Of a stretch of DNA of 39,753 nucleotides, positions 1 through 7,018 are shown one piece after another. The notes beneath the pieces are model-generated. The model saw only the letters and a program-made list of their open reading frames with translations, did not search any database and was not told the origin of the DNA. Location: the NCBI RefSeq assembly GCF_000719335.1, contig NZ_JOGB01000072.1, positions 1 through 39,753 of the forward strand, written 5' to 3'. Each line of letters begins with the position of its first letter. Within the stretch, counting starts at the first letter, position 1. Position numbers and translations under genes: made by a program. This DNA is from Streptomyces sp. NRRL S-87. Its GTDB lineage: Bacteria > Actinomycetota > Actinomycetes > Streptomycetales > Streptomycetaceae.

Positions 1-18
1 CCCCCGCCCTTACCGACG

Positions 19-34
19 TACCGACCAGTCGGTA
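19..34. promoter_or_regulatory. TetR-type operator palindrome upstream of the SCO6745-like gene
   Basis: TACCGACCAGTCGGTA has perfect 7-bp arms around a 2-bp centre. A third half-site, TACCGAC, lies just left at 11-17, and TTACCGAC (10-17) pairs with GTCGGTAA (28-35). The palindrome ends 11 bases before the ATG at 46, so a bound protein would block transcription or initiation. This spacing and shape is usual for TetR-family operators. The regulator gene is not visible and may lie left of the window. Confidence 0.55.
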
Positions 35-45
35 ACCTCTCCCCC

Positions 46-912
46 ATGACGACGACGTCCACGGGCGCTGCGCGGCGCTGTCACCACGCCGCGATCAACC
101 CCTTCCACTCGACGCTCTACTTCTCCCCCGAGTTCACCGAGGAGCTGACCGCCCTCGGGTTCGAGGACCGGAACGCCGCGTACCTCGTCGCCCGGGCCGC
201 GCCGCTGGGCGCGGTCGGCCCGGGCGCCGTGGCGGCGGCGTTCTACAACTTCAGCCACGAGATGATCGCCCGGCACCTGCCCGCCGCCTGGTCCACGGCC
301 TCCCCCGAGGACGTGCTGGCCGCCCGGCTGCGCGCGGCCGACGCGCTGCTGCGCCGGCTGCTGGGCCCGGAGGTGATCGCCTCGGCGGAGCTCGCCGAGG
401 CCTCCGGGCTGGCACTGCGCGCGGCCGAGGCCTGCCGCCCGCACTCCCGGGCCCTGTACGCCGCCAACGCCGACCTCCCGGTCCCGCACGAGCCGCACCT
501 CGCGTACTGGCACGCCACCACCCTGCTGCGCGAGTACCGCGGCGACGGCCACCTCGCCGCCCTCCTCACCCTCGGCCTCGACCCCTTGGAGGCCCTGGTC
601 AGCCACCGCGCGACCGGCAAGGGCATGAGCACGCGCTGGCTGCTCCTCACGCGCGGCTGGTCCGGGGCCGACCTCGACGCCGCCGCGGAACGCCTGCGCG
701 GTCGCGGACTCCTGGACGCCGGGGGCGAGTTGACGGAGGACGGCGTCCGGATGCGCGCGGAGCTGGAGGACGTCACCGACCGCCTCGACATGGCCCCGTA
801 CGCGCACCTCGGCGAGGCCGGCGTCGCACGGCTGACGGAGCTCGGCCAGGGCTTCGTCATGACCATGTTCGCCGCGGGTGCCTTCCCGAAGGACCTGCTC
901 GGCAAGTCCTGA
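46..912 (+). CDS. SCO6745-family protein (helical, possible winged-helix part)
   Basis: This 288-residue soluble protein resembles the streptomycete family named after SCO6745; its biochemical role is unknown. Near the N-terminus it has the family-like stretch RRCHHAAINPFHSTLYFSPE (residues 11-30). The C-terminal half (about 190-260) contains a GKGMSTRWLLLTRGW segment and a GELTEDGVRMRAELEDVTD stretch, which looks like a MarR-type recognition helix and wing. No signal peptide or membrane segment is seen. The ATG at 46 directly follows a TetR-type palindrome, so it is probably controlled by a repressor encoded outside the window. The family is recognised by overall look only; no function is claimed. 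Confidence 0.8.
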   Translation: MTTTSTGAARRCHHAAINPFHSTLYFSPEFTEELTALGFEDRNAAYLVARAAPLGAVGPGAVAAAFYNFSHEMIARHLPAAWSTASPEDVLAARLRAADALLRRLLGPEVIASAELAEASGLALRAAEACRPHSRALYAANADLPVPHEPHLAYWHATTLLREYRGDGHLAALLTLGLDPLEALVSHRATGKGMSTRWLLLTRGWSGADLDAAAERLRGRGLLDAGGELTEDGVRMRAELEDVTDRLDMAPYAHLGEAGVARLTELGQGFVMTMFAAGAFPKDLLGKS

Positions 913-1067
913 GCCGTCGGCCGGGTGGCGGGCCGGCCGGCGCGGCCGCGTCCCGAGCCGCGTCCCCGGCCGCGCGTCGACCGGTGGTTCCGCGTCCCCC
1001 CGGCGTCACCTGCCACAATGCTCCCTTACCAAGCTCAGCGAGCAGAGCGAGAAGGCGGTAGGGAAAC

Positions 1068-3626
1068 GTGACGGCAGCGAGCCGGCCCGGCCAGCAGTCC
1101 GGCCAGTCCATCGAAGGCAGGATCGCCGAGGAGCTCGGCGTCAAGGAGCGGCAGGTCAAGGCCGCCGTCGAGCTCCTCGACGGCGGCTCGACGGTCCCGT
1201 TCATCGCGCGCTACCGCAAGGAAGCGACCGAGATGCTCGACGACACCCAGCTGCGCACCCTGGAGGAGCGCCTGCGGTACCTGCGCGAGCTGGAGGAGCG
1301 GCGTACCGCGATCCTGGACTCCGTACGGGAGCAGGGGAAGCTGGACGCCGAGCTGGAGGCGCGGATCCTCGCCGCCGACACCAAGGCGCGGCTGGAGGAC
1401 ATCTACCTGCCCTTCAAGCCCAAGCGGCGCACCAAGGCGCAGATCGCGCGCGAGGCCGGCCTGGAGCCGCTGGCGGAGGGCCTGCTGTCCGACCCGTCGG
1501 TCGAACCGGCCGCCGCGGCGGCCGCGTTCGTGTCCGCGGACAAGGGCGTCGCGGACGCGGCGGCCGCGCTGGAGGGCGCCCGGGCGATCCTCACCGAGCG
1601 GTTCGCCGAGGACGCCGACCTCATCGGCGAGCTGCGCGAGCGCATGTGGACCCGGGGGCGGCTGTCCGCGCGGGTGCGCGACGGCAAGGAGGAGGCGGGC
1701 GCGAAGTTCGCCGACTACTTCGACTTCGCCGAGCCGTTCACGGCCCTGCCCTCGCACCGCGTGCTCGCGATGCTGCGCGGCGAGAAGGAGGACGTGCTCG
1801 ACCTCACCCTGGAGCCGGAGGAGCCGAGCGAGGTGCCGGGTCCGTCCTCGTACGAGGGCGTGGTCGCGCACCGCTTCGGGATCGCCGACCGCGGCCGGCC
1901 GGGTGACAAGTGGCTGGCGGACACGGTCCGCTGGGCCTGGCGCACCAAGATCCTCGTGCACCTGGGCATCGACCTCCGGATGCGGCTGCGGCAGGCGGCG
2001 GAGGACGAGGCCGTGAGGGTCTTCGCGGCGAACCTGCGCGACCTCCTCCTGGCCGCGCCCGCCGGTACCCGCGCCACGCTGGGCCTGGACCCCGGTTACC
2101 GCACGGGCGTGAAGGTGGCCGTGGTCGACGCGACCGGCAAGGTGGTGGCCACGGACACGGTCTACCCGCACGTGCCGGCGAACCGCTGGGACGAAGCGCT
2201 CGCGAAGCTGGCCCGGCTCGCCGGGGAGCACGCGGTCGAACTGATCGCGATCGGCAACGGCACGGCCTCCCGCGAGACCGACAAGCTGGCCGCCGAACTG
2301 TGCGCGAAGCACCCCGAGCTGAAGCTGACCAAGGTGATGGTCTCGGAGGCGGGCGCCTCCGTGTACTCGGCCTCGGCCTTCGCGGCCCAGGAACTGCCGG
2401 GCATGGACGTGTCGTTGCGCGGCGCGGTCTCGATCGCGCGGCGCCTGCAGGACCCGCTGGCCGAGCTCGTCAAGATCGACCCGAAGTCGATCGGGGTCGG
2501 CCAGTACCAGCACGACCTGTCCGAGGTGAAGCTGTCGCGTTCGCTGGACGCGGTGGTGGAGGACTGCGTGAACGGCGTCGGCGTCGACGTCAACACCGCC
2601 TCCGCACCGCTGCTCTCGCGCGTCTCGGGCATCAGCTCCGGCCTCGCCGAGAACATCGTGGCGCACCGCGACGCCAACGGCCCGTTCCGCAGCCGCCGGT
2701 CGCTGAAGGACGTGTCGAGGCTGGGCCCGAAGGCGTACGAGCAGTGCGCCGGCTTCCTGCGGATCCGCGACGGCGAGGACCCGCTGGACGCGTCCAGCGT
2801 GCACCCGGAGGCGTACCCGGTGGTGCGGGCGATGGGCAAGAAGTCGGGCGGCGACGTCGCGGCGCTGATCGGCAACACGCCGGTGCTGCGCTCGCTGCGG
2901 CCCGAGGAGTTCGTGACGGACTCCTTCGGTCTGCCGACCGTGACGGACATCCTCCGCGAGCTGGAGAAGCCGGGGCGCGACCCGCGACCGGCCTTCAAGA
3001 CGGCCACCTTCAAGGAGGGCGTGGAGAAGATCGGCGACCTCGAACCGGGGATGGTCCTGGAGGGTGTCGTGACCAACGTCGCCGCCTTCGGTGCCTTCGT
3101 CGACGTCGGTGTGCACCAGGACGGGCTGGTCCACGTCTCGGCCATGTCGAAGACGTTCGTCAAGGACCCGCGGGACGTCGTGAAGCCGGGTGACATCGTG
3201 CGGGTGAAGGTGCTCGAGGTGGACATCCCGCGCAAGCGGATCTCCCTCACGCTGCGGCTGGACGACGAGGCGTCGGCCGCCGCCGGCGACGACGCCGCGC
3301 GGCCGCCCCGGCAGCGGGGCGGAGGGCGTGGGGACGGGCGCGGTACCGGACGGGGCGACGGACGGGGCGACGGACGAGGTGACGGACGGGGTGACGGACG
3401 GGCTGACGGACGGGGCGACGGACGGGGTGAGGCGCGCCGCGAGGGCGGCGGTGACGCCCGTCGTGGCGCGCGCCGTGACGGCGGCGGTACGGGGGGCGCG
3501 GGGCGCGGCCAGGGCGGCGGTGGCTCGCGCGGGGGGCAGCGTGACCGGCGTGGTGCCGGGGCCCCGGCTCCCTCGAACAGTGCGATGGCCGACGCCCTTC
3601 GGCGTGCCGGCCTGACCCGCGACTGA
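1068..3626 (+). CDS. tex: Tex-family RNA-binding transcription accessory protein
   Basis: Tex is a cytoplasmic nucleic-acid-binding protein linked to transcription. The GTG start at 1068 gives 852 residues, longer than the usual 720-790. Domain order is canonical: an N-terminal helical region with the PFIARYRKEATEMLDD motif (about 45-60), a YqgF/RNase H-like domain from about 338 (LGLDPGYRTGVKVAVVD), helix-hairpin-helix motifs around 500-560 (VNGVGVDVNTASAPLLSRV), and an S1 domain at about 660-735 (GMVLEGVVTNVAAFGAFVDVG). After residue 740 comes a low-complexity tail of GDGR/RGG repeats, probably an RNA-binding disordered region. The gene is monocistronic and followed by a strong hairpin at 3636-3672. 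A long antisense reading frame here is a GC shadow. Confidence 0.95.
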   Translation: MTAASRPGQQSGQSIEGRIAEELGVKERQVKAAVELLDGGSTVPFIARYRKEATEMLDDTQLRTLEERLRYLRELEERRTAILDSVREQGKLDAELEARILAADTKARLEDIYLPFKPKRRTKAQIAREAGLEPLAEGLLSDPSVEPAAAAAAFVSADKGVADAAAALEGARAILTERFAEDADLIGELRERMWTRGRLSARVRDGKEEAGAKFADYFDFAEPFTALPSHRVLAMLRGEKEDVLDLTLEPEEPSEVPGPSSYEGVVAHRFGIADRGRPGDKWLADTVRWAWRTKILVHLGIDLRMRLRQAAEDEAVRVFAANLRDLLLAAPAGTRATLGLDPGYRTGVKVAVVDATGKVVATDTVYPHVPANRWDEALAKLARLAGEHAVELIAIGNGTASRETDKLAAELCAKHPELKLTKVMVSEAGASVYSASAFAAQELPGMDVSLRGAVSIARRLQDPLAELVKIDPKSIGVGQYQHDLSEVKLSRSLDAVVEDCVNGVGVDVNTASAPLLSRVSGISSGLAENIVAHRDANGPFRSRRSLKDVSRLGPKAYEQCAGFLRIRDGEDPLDASSVHPEAYPVVRAMGKKSGGDVAALIGNTPVLRSLRPEEFVTDSFGLPTVTDILRELEKPGRDPRPAFKTATFKEGVEKIGDLEPGMVLEGVVTNVAAFGAFVDVGVHQDGLVHVSAMSKTFVKDPRDVVKPGDIVRVKVLEVDIPRKRISLTLRLDDEASAAAGDDAARPPRQRGGGRGDGRGTGRGDGRGDGRGDGRGDGRADGRGDGRGEARREGGGDARRGARRDGGGTGGAGRGQGGGGSRGGQRDRRGAGAPAPSNSAMADALRRAGLTRD
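3340..3432 (+). repeat. 12-bp tandem repeat coding the GDGR tail of Tex
   Basis: About seven imperfect copies of a GACGGACGGGGC-type 12-mer encode GDGR, GTGR or ADGR units at the end of Tex. The period is a multiple of three, so copy number can change without a frameshift. The repeat also creates RGD and RGG-like motifs in the protein. Confidence 0.8.
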
Positions 3627-3635
3627 CGTCGCGCT

Positions 3636-3672
3636 GCGGTCCCGGGGTGCGCGTCGCGCATCCCGGGGCCGC
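3636..3672. terminator. Terminator hairpin of tex
   Basis: An inverted repeat starts 10 bases after the tex stop. The core arms CCCGGGGTGCG (3641-3651) and CGCATCCCGGG (3657-3667) have one G.T wobble and a 5-base loop. Pairing continues outward to about 16 bp. No T-run follows, as is common in streptomycetes. Confidence 0.7.
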
Positions 3673-4087
3673 CTGCCCCGACCCGGGTCGCGCCGGTCCG
3701 GTCCGGTCCGGTCCGCGCCTGGACCCACTCGCCGCGGGGGGCGGCCCCCGCGCCTTCCCGCAACCGTGGCTTGCGACCACGGACGCCGCTCCCCCCGGGG
3801 TCCCGCCCCGGACCCGGGCCGGGCACCGCGCCCGCCCTCCTGGGGCTCCACCCCAGACGGCGGGAAAGGGGTGGTGGCGGGGTGGCTGGAAGGGGACCCC
3901 GCGTCTTGCCAAGGGAGGCTCAAGATCTGTAGGCATGCGGGAGGCCGTCCGTGACACCCCGCGACGGCCACCAGGACCACCCCTGAGGACCGCACCCCCA
4001 GAGGCCACCTCGAAGGCTCAGGACGTCATGACACTTGCCCCCCATGCCTATAGACGGTGCCCGCGGAAGGGTTCGAAGAGGGAACAC
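3673..4087. other. Non-coding gap with GGTCC repeats and a CTGGGG hairpin
   Basis: No convincing gene is seen in this gap. It holds a short run of CGGTC/GGTCC pentamers (3693-3715) and a stem of CTGGGG (3840-3845) with CCCCAG (3851-3856), a style of sequence common in streptomycete intergenic repeats. A TATAGA hexamer at 4049-4054 could be a -10 box for the next gene, but no good -35 is evident. An open frame reads through from 3647 into the metalloprotease; its residues look non-coding. Confidence 0.5.
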
Positions 4088-4579
4088 ATGCCATACGGGC
4101 AAAACAAGCTGCGCAAACGCTGCGAAGCGATTCTCAGCCAACTGGATCTGTCGCATCCGTTTTCCATCGACGGACTGTGCGAGCGCGTGGCCGCGCGGCG
4201 CGGCCGGCCCATCCGACTGCACCCGCTGCCCAAGGAGGCCGCCGAGTCGGGGGTGTGCGGCCTCTGGGTCGGCACGGCCACCGTGGACTACGTGTTCTAC
4301 GAGGCCCAGACGTCCCGCCTCCACCAGGAGCACATCGTGCTCCACGAGTTGGGCCACATCCTCTTCGACCACCACTCCCTCGAGGGCCAGGACTCCGGTT
4401 CCGGCGACACGCCCGTGATCCTCGGCCGGACCAACTACACCACCCGGCAGGAGCAGGAGGCCGAGATGCTGGCCAGCCTGATCCGCATCCAGGCGGGCCT
4501 GGTGCCCGGCCGGGCGCCCGAAGGGACCTTGGAGAAGCTCGAGTCGGCCCTCGGTGTGCGGGTGCCCCATGGTGTGTGA
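4088..4579 (+). CDS. ImmA/IrrE-like zinc metallo-endopeptidase domain protein
   Basis: The 163-residue product carries the HExxH zinc motif as HELGH within HIVLHELGHILFDHH (about residues 80-94). The downstream RQEQEAEMLASLI segment supplies the third, acidic ligand region typical of ImmA/IrrE proteins. Family members cleave or inactivate XRE-type repressors, but this one has no HTH partner beside it. The ATG at 4088 is chosen because AGAGGG sits 5 bases upstream; the longer open frame has atypical residues. Its last 11 bases overlap the ATG of the membrane protein that follows, so the two are probably translationally coupled. The role is inferred from context only. Confidence 0.85.
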   Translation: MPYGQNKLRKRCEAILSQLDLSHPFSIDGLCERVAARRGRPIRLHPLPKEAAESGVCGLWVGTATVDYVFYEAQTSRLHQEHIVLHELGHILFDHHSLEGQDSGSGDTPVILGRTNYTTRQEQEAEMLASLIRIQAGLVPGRAPEGTLEKLESALGVRVPHGV

Positions 4580-5906
4580 CATAGCCACGGTGTGCGACCT
4601 GGTGCGGGCCGGCGACACCGTACTGGCCGCCGCACCGGCAGCCGCGGACGTCGCGTGGGCGGCCGCCGCCCCCACCGCCCCCACCGCGCCGACCGGGATC
4701 GCGGCCGACGCCGCCGCGCTCGGCGACTGGCTGGCCGTTCCCAGCGTGGTCGTGCTCTGGCTCGCGGTCCTGTTGCGGGCCCCCTCGGCCGTACGGGAGC
4801 CCCAGCAGCGCGGGCTGCTGCTGGCCGTGGCCACGGCAGCGGCCGCGATGACCCTCAACCTGCCCGATCTCCTCGCGTACGCGGCGAAGTTCCCCGACTG
4901 GACGCACGCCGTGGGCCTGACCCGCAACATGACGGGCGTGCTGTCCGCGGGCGCGGTGCTCTACTTCGTGGCCACCACGACCACCCGCGGCCGCGGCCTG
5001 CAGGTCGCCTCGTCCGTCATGACCGTGGCCTGGCTCGGGACCCTGGTGGCGCTGGACCTGCTGGCCCCGCCGCACTCGGTGCACGCCATGCCGCCCGGCG
5101 GCAGCCCGCTGCCCTCCCTCGCCTACTGGCTGACGCTGATGTCGGCCCACCTGGCCGCCAACACCGCGTGCGTGTACGTCTGCTGGCGCTACGGGCGGCG
5201 GGCCGTCAGCCCCGGACTGAGCGCCGGGCTGCGGCTGTTCGGGCTGGGCACCGCACTGGCCGGCGTGTTCTGGTTCTTCTACCTGCTCAAGGCGCTGTTC
5301 GGCATCACGTCCCAACTGCCCTATCTGGCACTGCTGATGAACACCCACGGTCTGCTGCGGGCCGCCGCCATCCTCGTACCGACGCTCTACACCGCACGCC
5401 GCTCGGTCGCCGACGTACGGACCGCCTGGCTGCTGTGGCCGCTGTGGCGGGAGCTCGTCGAGGCGGTGCCGCACGTGGCCCTGCACAAGCCGCGCGCGAC
5501 CCGGCTGGTCGAGCTCCTGTGGCCCCCGATGACCCGCCGGCTGCTCGTCTACCGTCGCGTGATCGAGACGCGGGACGCGATCCTGGTGCTGGGCGAGTAC
5601 GTGGCCCCGGGCGTCCCGGAGCTGGCCCGCGCGCACGTCGCGCTGGCGGACCCGGGCGCGTACCCGCAGCCGGAGGCGGGGGAGCTGGCCTGCGTGATCA
5701 CGGAGGCCGCGCGGGCCAAGGCGGCGGGGATGGAGCCGCGGCCGGGGACCTTCACCGCGGCCTCGATCGGCGGGCTCGGCACGGGTGGGGAGACCGCCCC
5801 CGGTGGCCGTGACCTGGATGCCGAGAAACGTTTCCTCATAGCGGTGGCCGCGGCGCACGCCGCCCCGGTGACGCGCTCGTTCGATCCGCAGGCAAGTCGA
5901 AAGTGA
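4569..5906 (+). CDS. MAB_1171c/DUF6545-like polytopic membrane protein
   Basis: The 445-residue product has an N-terminal half with about seven hydrophobic segments, for example AVPSVVVLWLAVLL, LSAGAVLYFVATTT, VMTVAWLGTLVALDLL, LMSAHLAANTACVYVCW and GTALAGVFWFFYLL. A soluble C-terminal part begins near residue 280, with ETRDAILVLGEYV near 335-345. This matches the streptomycete and mycobacterial proteins often labelled MAB_1171c family putative transporter; transport has not been shown for it here. ATG at 4569 lies inside the end of the metalloprotease gene. A GTG at 4554 is an alternative start. The SDR gene follows after 7 bases, suggesting a three-gene unit. Confidence 0.82.
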   Translation: MVCDIATVCDLVRAGDTVLAAAPAAADVAWAAAAPTAPTAPTGIAADAAALGDWLAVPSVVVLWLAVLLRAPSAVREPQQRGLLLAVATAAAAMTLNLPDLLAYAAKFPDWTHAVGLTRNMTGVLSAGAVLYFVATTTTRGRGLQVASSVMTVAWLGTLVALDLLAPPHSVHAMPPGGSPLPSLAYWLTLMSAHLAANTACVYVCWRYGRRAVSPGLSAGLRLFGLGTALAGVFWFFYLLKALFGITSQLPYLALLMNTHGLLRAAAILVPTLYTARRSVADVRTAWLLWPLWRELVEAVPHVALHKPRATRLVELLWPPMTRRLLVYRRVIETRDAILVLGEYVAPGVPELARAHVALADPGAYPQPEAGELACVITEAARAKAAGMEPRPGTFTAASIGGLGTGGETAPGGRDLDAEKRFLIAVAAAHAAPVTRSFDPQASRK

Positions 5907-5913
5907 ACCGCCC

Positions 5914-6687
5914 GTGACCACTGTCCTCATCACCGGTGCCAGCTCCGGGCTCGGCGCCGCCTTCGCCCGCGGCTTCGCCGCCAAGGGCTGCGACCTCGTC
6001 CTCGTCGCCCGCGACAAGGGCCGCCTGGAGGCCGTCGCCGCACGGCTGCGCGCCGGGTGCGGGGTGGCCGTGGAGGTCCTGCCCGCGGACCTGCTGGACC
6101 CGGCGCAGTGCGACACGGTGGCGGCGCGGCTCGCGGATCCGGCTCGGCCGGTGGACATGCTCGTCAACAACGCCGGCTTCGGGCTGCCGGCGCCGTTCCC
6201 GTACAGCCCGGTCGAGGACGAGGAGCGGATGCTGGAGCTGCTCGTCCGGGTGCCGCTGCGGCTCACCCACGCGGCGGTGCCGGGGATGCGGGAGCGGCGG
6301 CGGGGCGCGGTGCTCAACGTCTCGTCGGTGGCGGGGCTGCTGCCGACCGGCACGTACGGCGCCGCGAAGGCCTGGCTCACGGCCTTCAGCGAGTCGCTGC
6401 GGGTCGACCTGGCGCCGTACGGGGTGCGGGTGCTGGCGGTGGTGCCGGGGTTCACGCGCACGGAGTTCCAGGAGCGCGCCGGGATGGACGTCAGCGCGCT
6501 GCGGGAGGCGGTGTGGCTGGAGCCCGAGGCGGTCGTCGCGCGGGCGCTGCGGGACCTGGCGCTGGGGCGGCCGGTGAGCGTGACGGGGTGGCGGTACCGG
6601 GTGTACGCCCAGGCGGTGCGGCACCTGCCGCGCGGGCTGGTCGCGGAGCGGCTGGCCCGGCGGCGGCGGGCTCCGGGTGGGGTGTGA
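5914..6687 (+). CDS. Short-chain dehydrogenase/reductase (SDR)
   Basis: The 257-residue classical SDR has the cofactor motif TGASSGLG at 7-14, NNAG at 85-88, the catalytic serine region NVSSVAG (135-141) and the YxxxK pair Y148 and K152. The VVPGFTRTEF segment follows strand six as usual. Residue R33, in the LVARDKGRLE segment after strand two, would suit NADP(H), but cofactor choice is an inference. The substrate is unknown. GTG at 5914 lies 7 bases after the membrane-protein stop, so it is probably co-transcribed with the metalloprotease and membrane protein. The first possible Shine-Dalgarno is weak, consistent with coupling. Confidence 0.9.
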   Translation: MTTVLITGASSGLGAAFARGFAAKGCDLVLVARDKGRLEAVAARLRAGCGVAVEVLPADLLDPAQCDTVAARLADPARPVDMLVNNAGFGLPAPFPYSPVEDEERMLELLVRVPLRLTHAAVPGMRERRRGAVLNVSSVAGLLPTGTYGAAKAWLTAFSESLRVDLAPYGVRVLAVVPGFTRTEFQERAGMDVSALREAVWLEPEAVVARALRDLALGRPVSVTGWRYRVYAQAVRHLPRGLVAERLARRRRAPGGV

Positions 6688-6727
6688 GGGGGCGCGGGCC
6701 GGGCTGAGGGGCCTGGGGACGCTGATG

Positions 6728-6770
6728 GTCCCGTGGTGTGTGGGTCCCCTCGGCGCTTGACAGGGGCGGC
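6728..6770 (+). repeat. Dispersed intergenic repeat, copy A
   Basis: The segment GTCCCGTGGTGTGTGGG followed 7 bases later by GGCGCTTGACAGGGG matches a second copy at 39672-39710, differing in the short spacer and one later base. It includes a perfect TTGACA (6757-6762), so it may carry promoter activity, but no clear -10 follows. A perfect palindrome GGCCTGCAGGCC (6768-6779) continues from it. Confidence 0.65.
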
Positions 6771-6780
6771 CTGCAGGCCT

Positions 6781-6813
6781 CCCCCAGCTACCGCTGGGAG
6801 GTACCCCCAGCGG
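6781..6813. repeat. Alternating inverted repeat (CCCCCAGC / GCTGGGAGG / CCCCCAGC)
   Basis: CCCAGC (6783-6788) pairs with GCTGGG (6793-6798), and CCGCTGGG (6791-6798) pairs alternatively with CCCAGCGG (6806-6813). The three arms can therefore form two mutually exclusive hairpins. Similar sequence is familiar from streptomycete intergenic regions. It lies between the convergent SDR and ABC-F genes and may serve as a terminator or be a small non-autonomous element. Confidence 0.6.
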
Positions 6814-6847
6814 CAGGCCCACCCCCCCGGGGCCTGCGTCCGGTATT

Positions 6848-6994
6848 CGGCGTCTGGCATTCGGCGCCCGGCGCCCAGCCCCTCGCATCCGGCGTCTGGC
6901 ATTGGGCGCCTGGCGTCCGAACGTCTGGCGACCAGCCCCTCGCGTCCGGCGCCTGACATTCGGCGTCCGGCGCCTGGCGCGCGGTCCCTCGCAC
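6848..6994. repeat. Three degenerate direct repeats of 42-57 bp
   Basis: Three units begin CGGCGTCTGGCATT or a close variant and end in CCTCGCATC, CCTCGCGTC or CCTCGCAC: 6848-6889, 6890-6946 and 6947-6994. Inside each is a run of GGCGCC(C/T)GGCG-like words. The array sits directly downstream of the ABC-F gene. No coding role is apparent in any frame. Confidence 0.6.
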
Positions 6995-7018
6995 CCGGCA
7001 CCCGGCACCCGGCGGTCG

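Noticed and set aside
3328..3615. 95-codon frame of TDGA/TDGV repeats
   Set aside because: It is a frame-shifted reading of the repeat at the end of tex.
1035..3995. 986-codon open frame antisense to tex
   Set aside because: It mirrors the third-position GC of tex on the opposite strand; its residues are Arg/Gly/Leu-rich with no motif, while the plus strand has all Tex domains.
6848..6994. Possible CRISPR array
   Set aside because: Units are degenerate, unequal in length and directly adjacent, with no constant repeat and unique spacer pattern and no cas genes.
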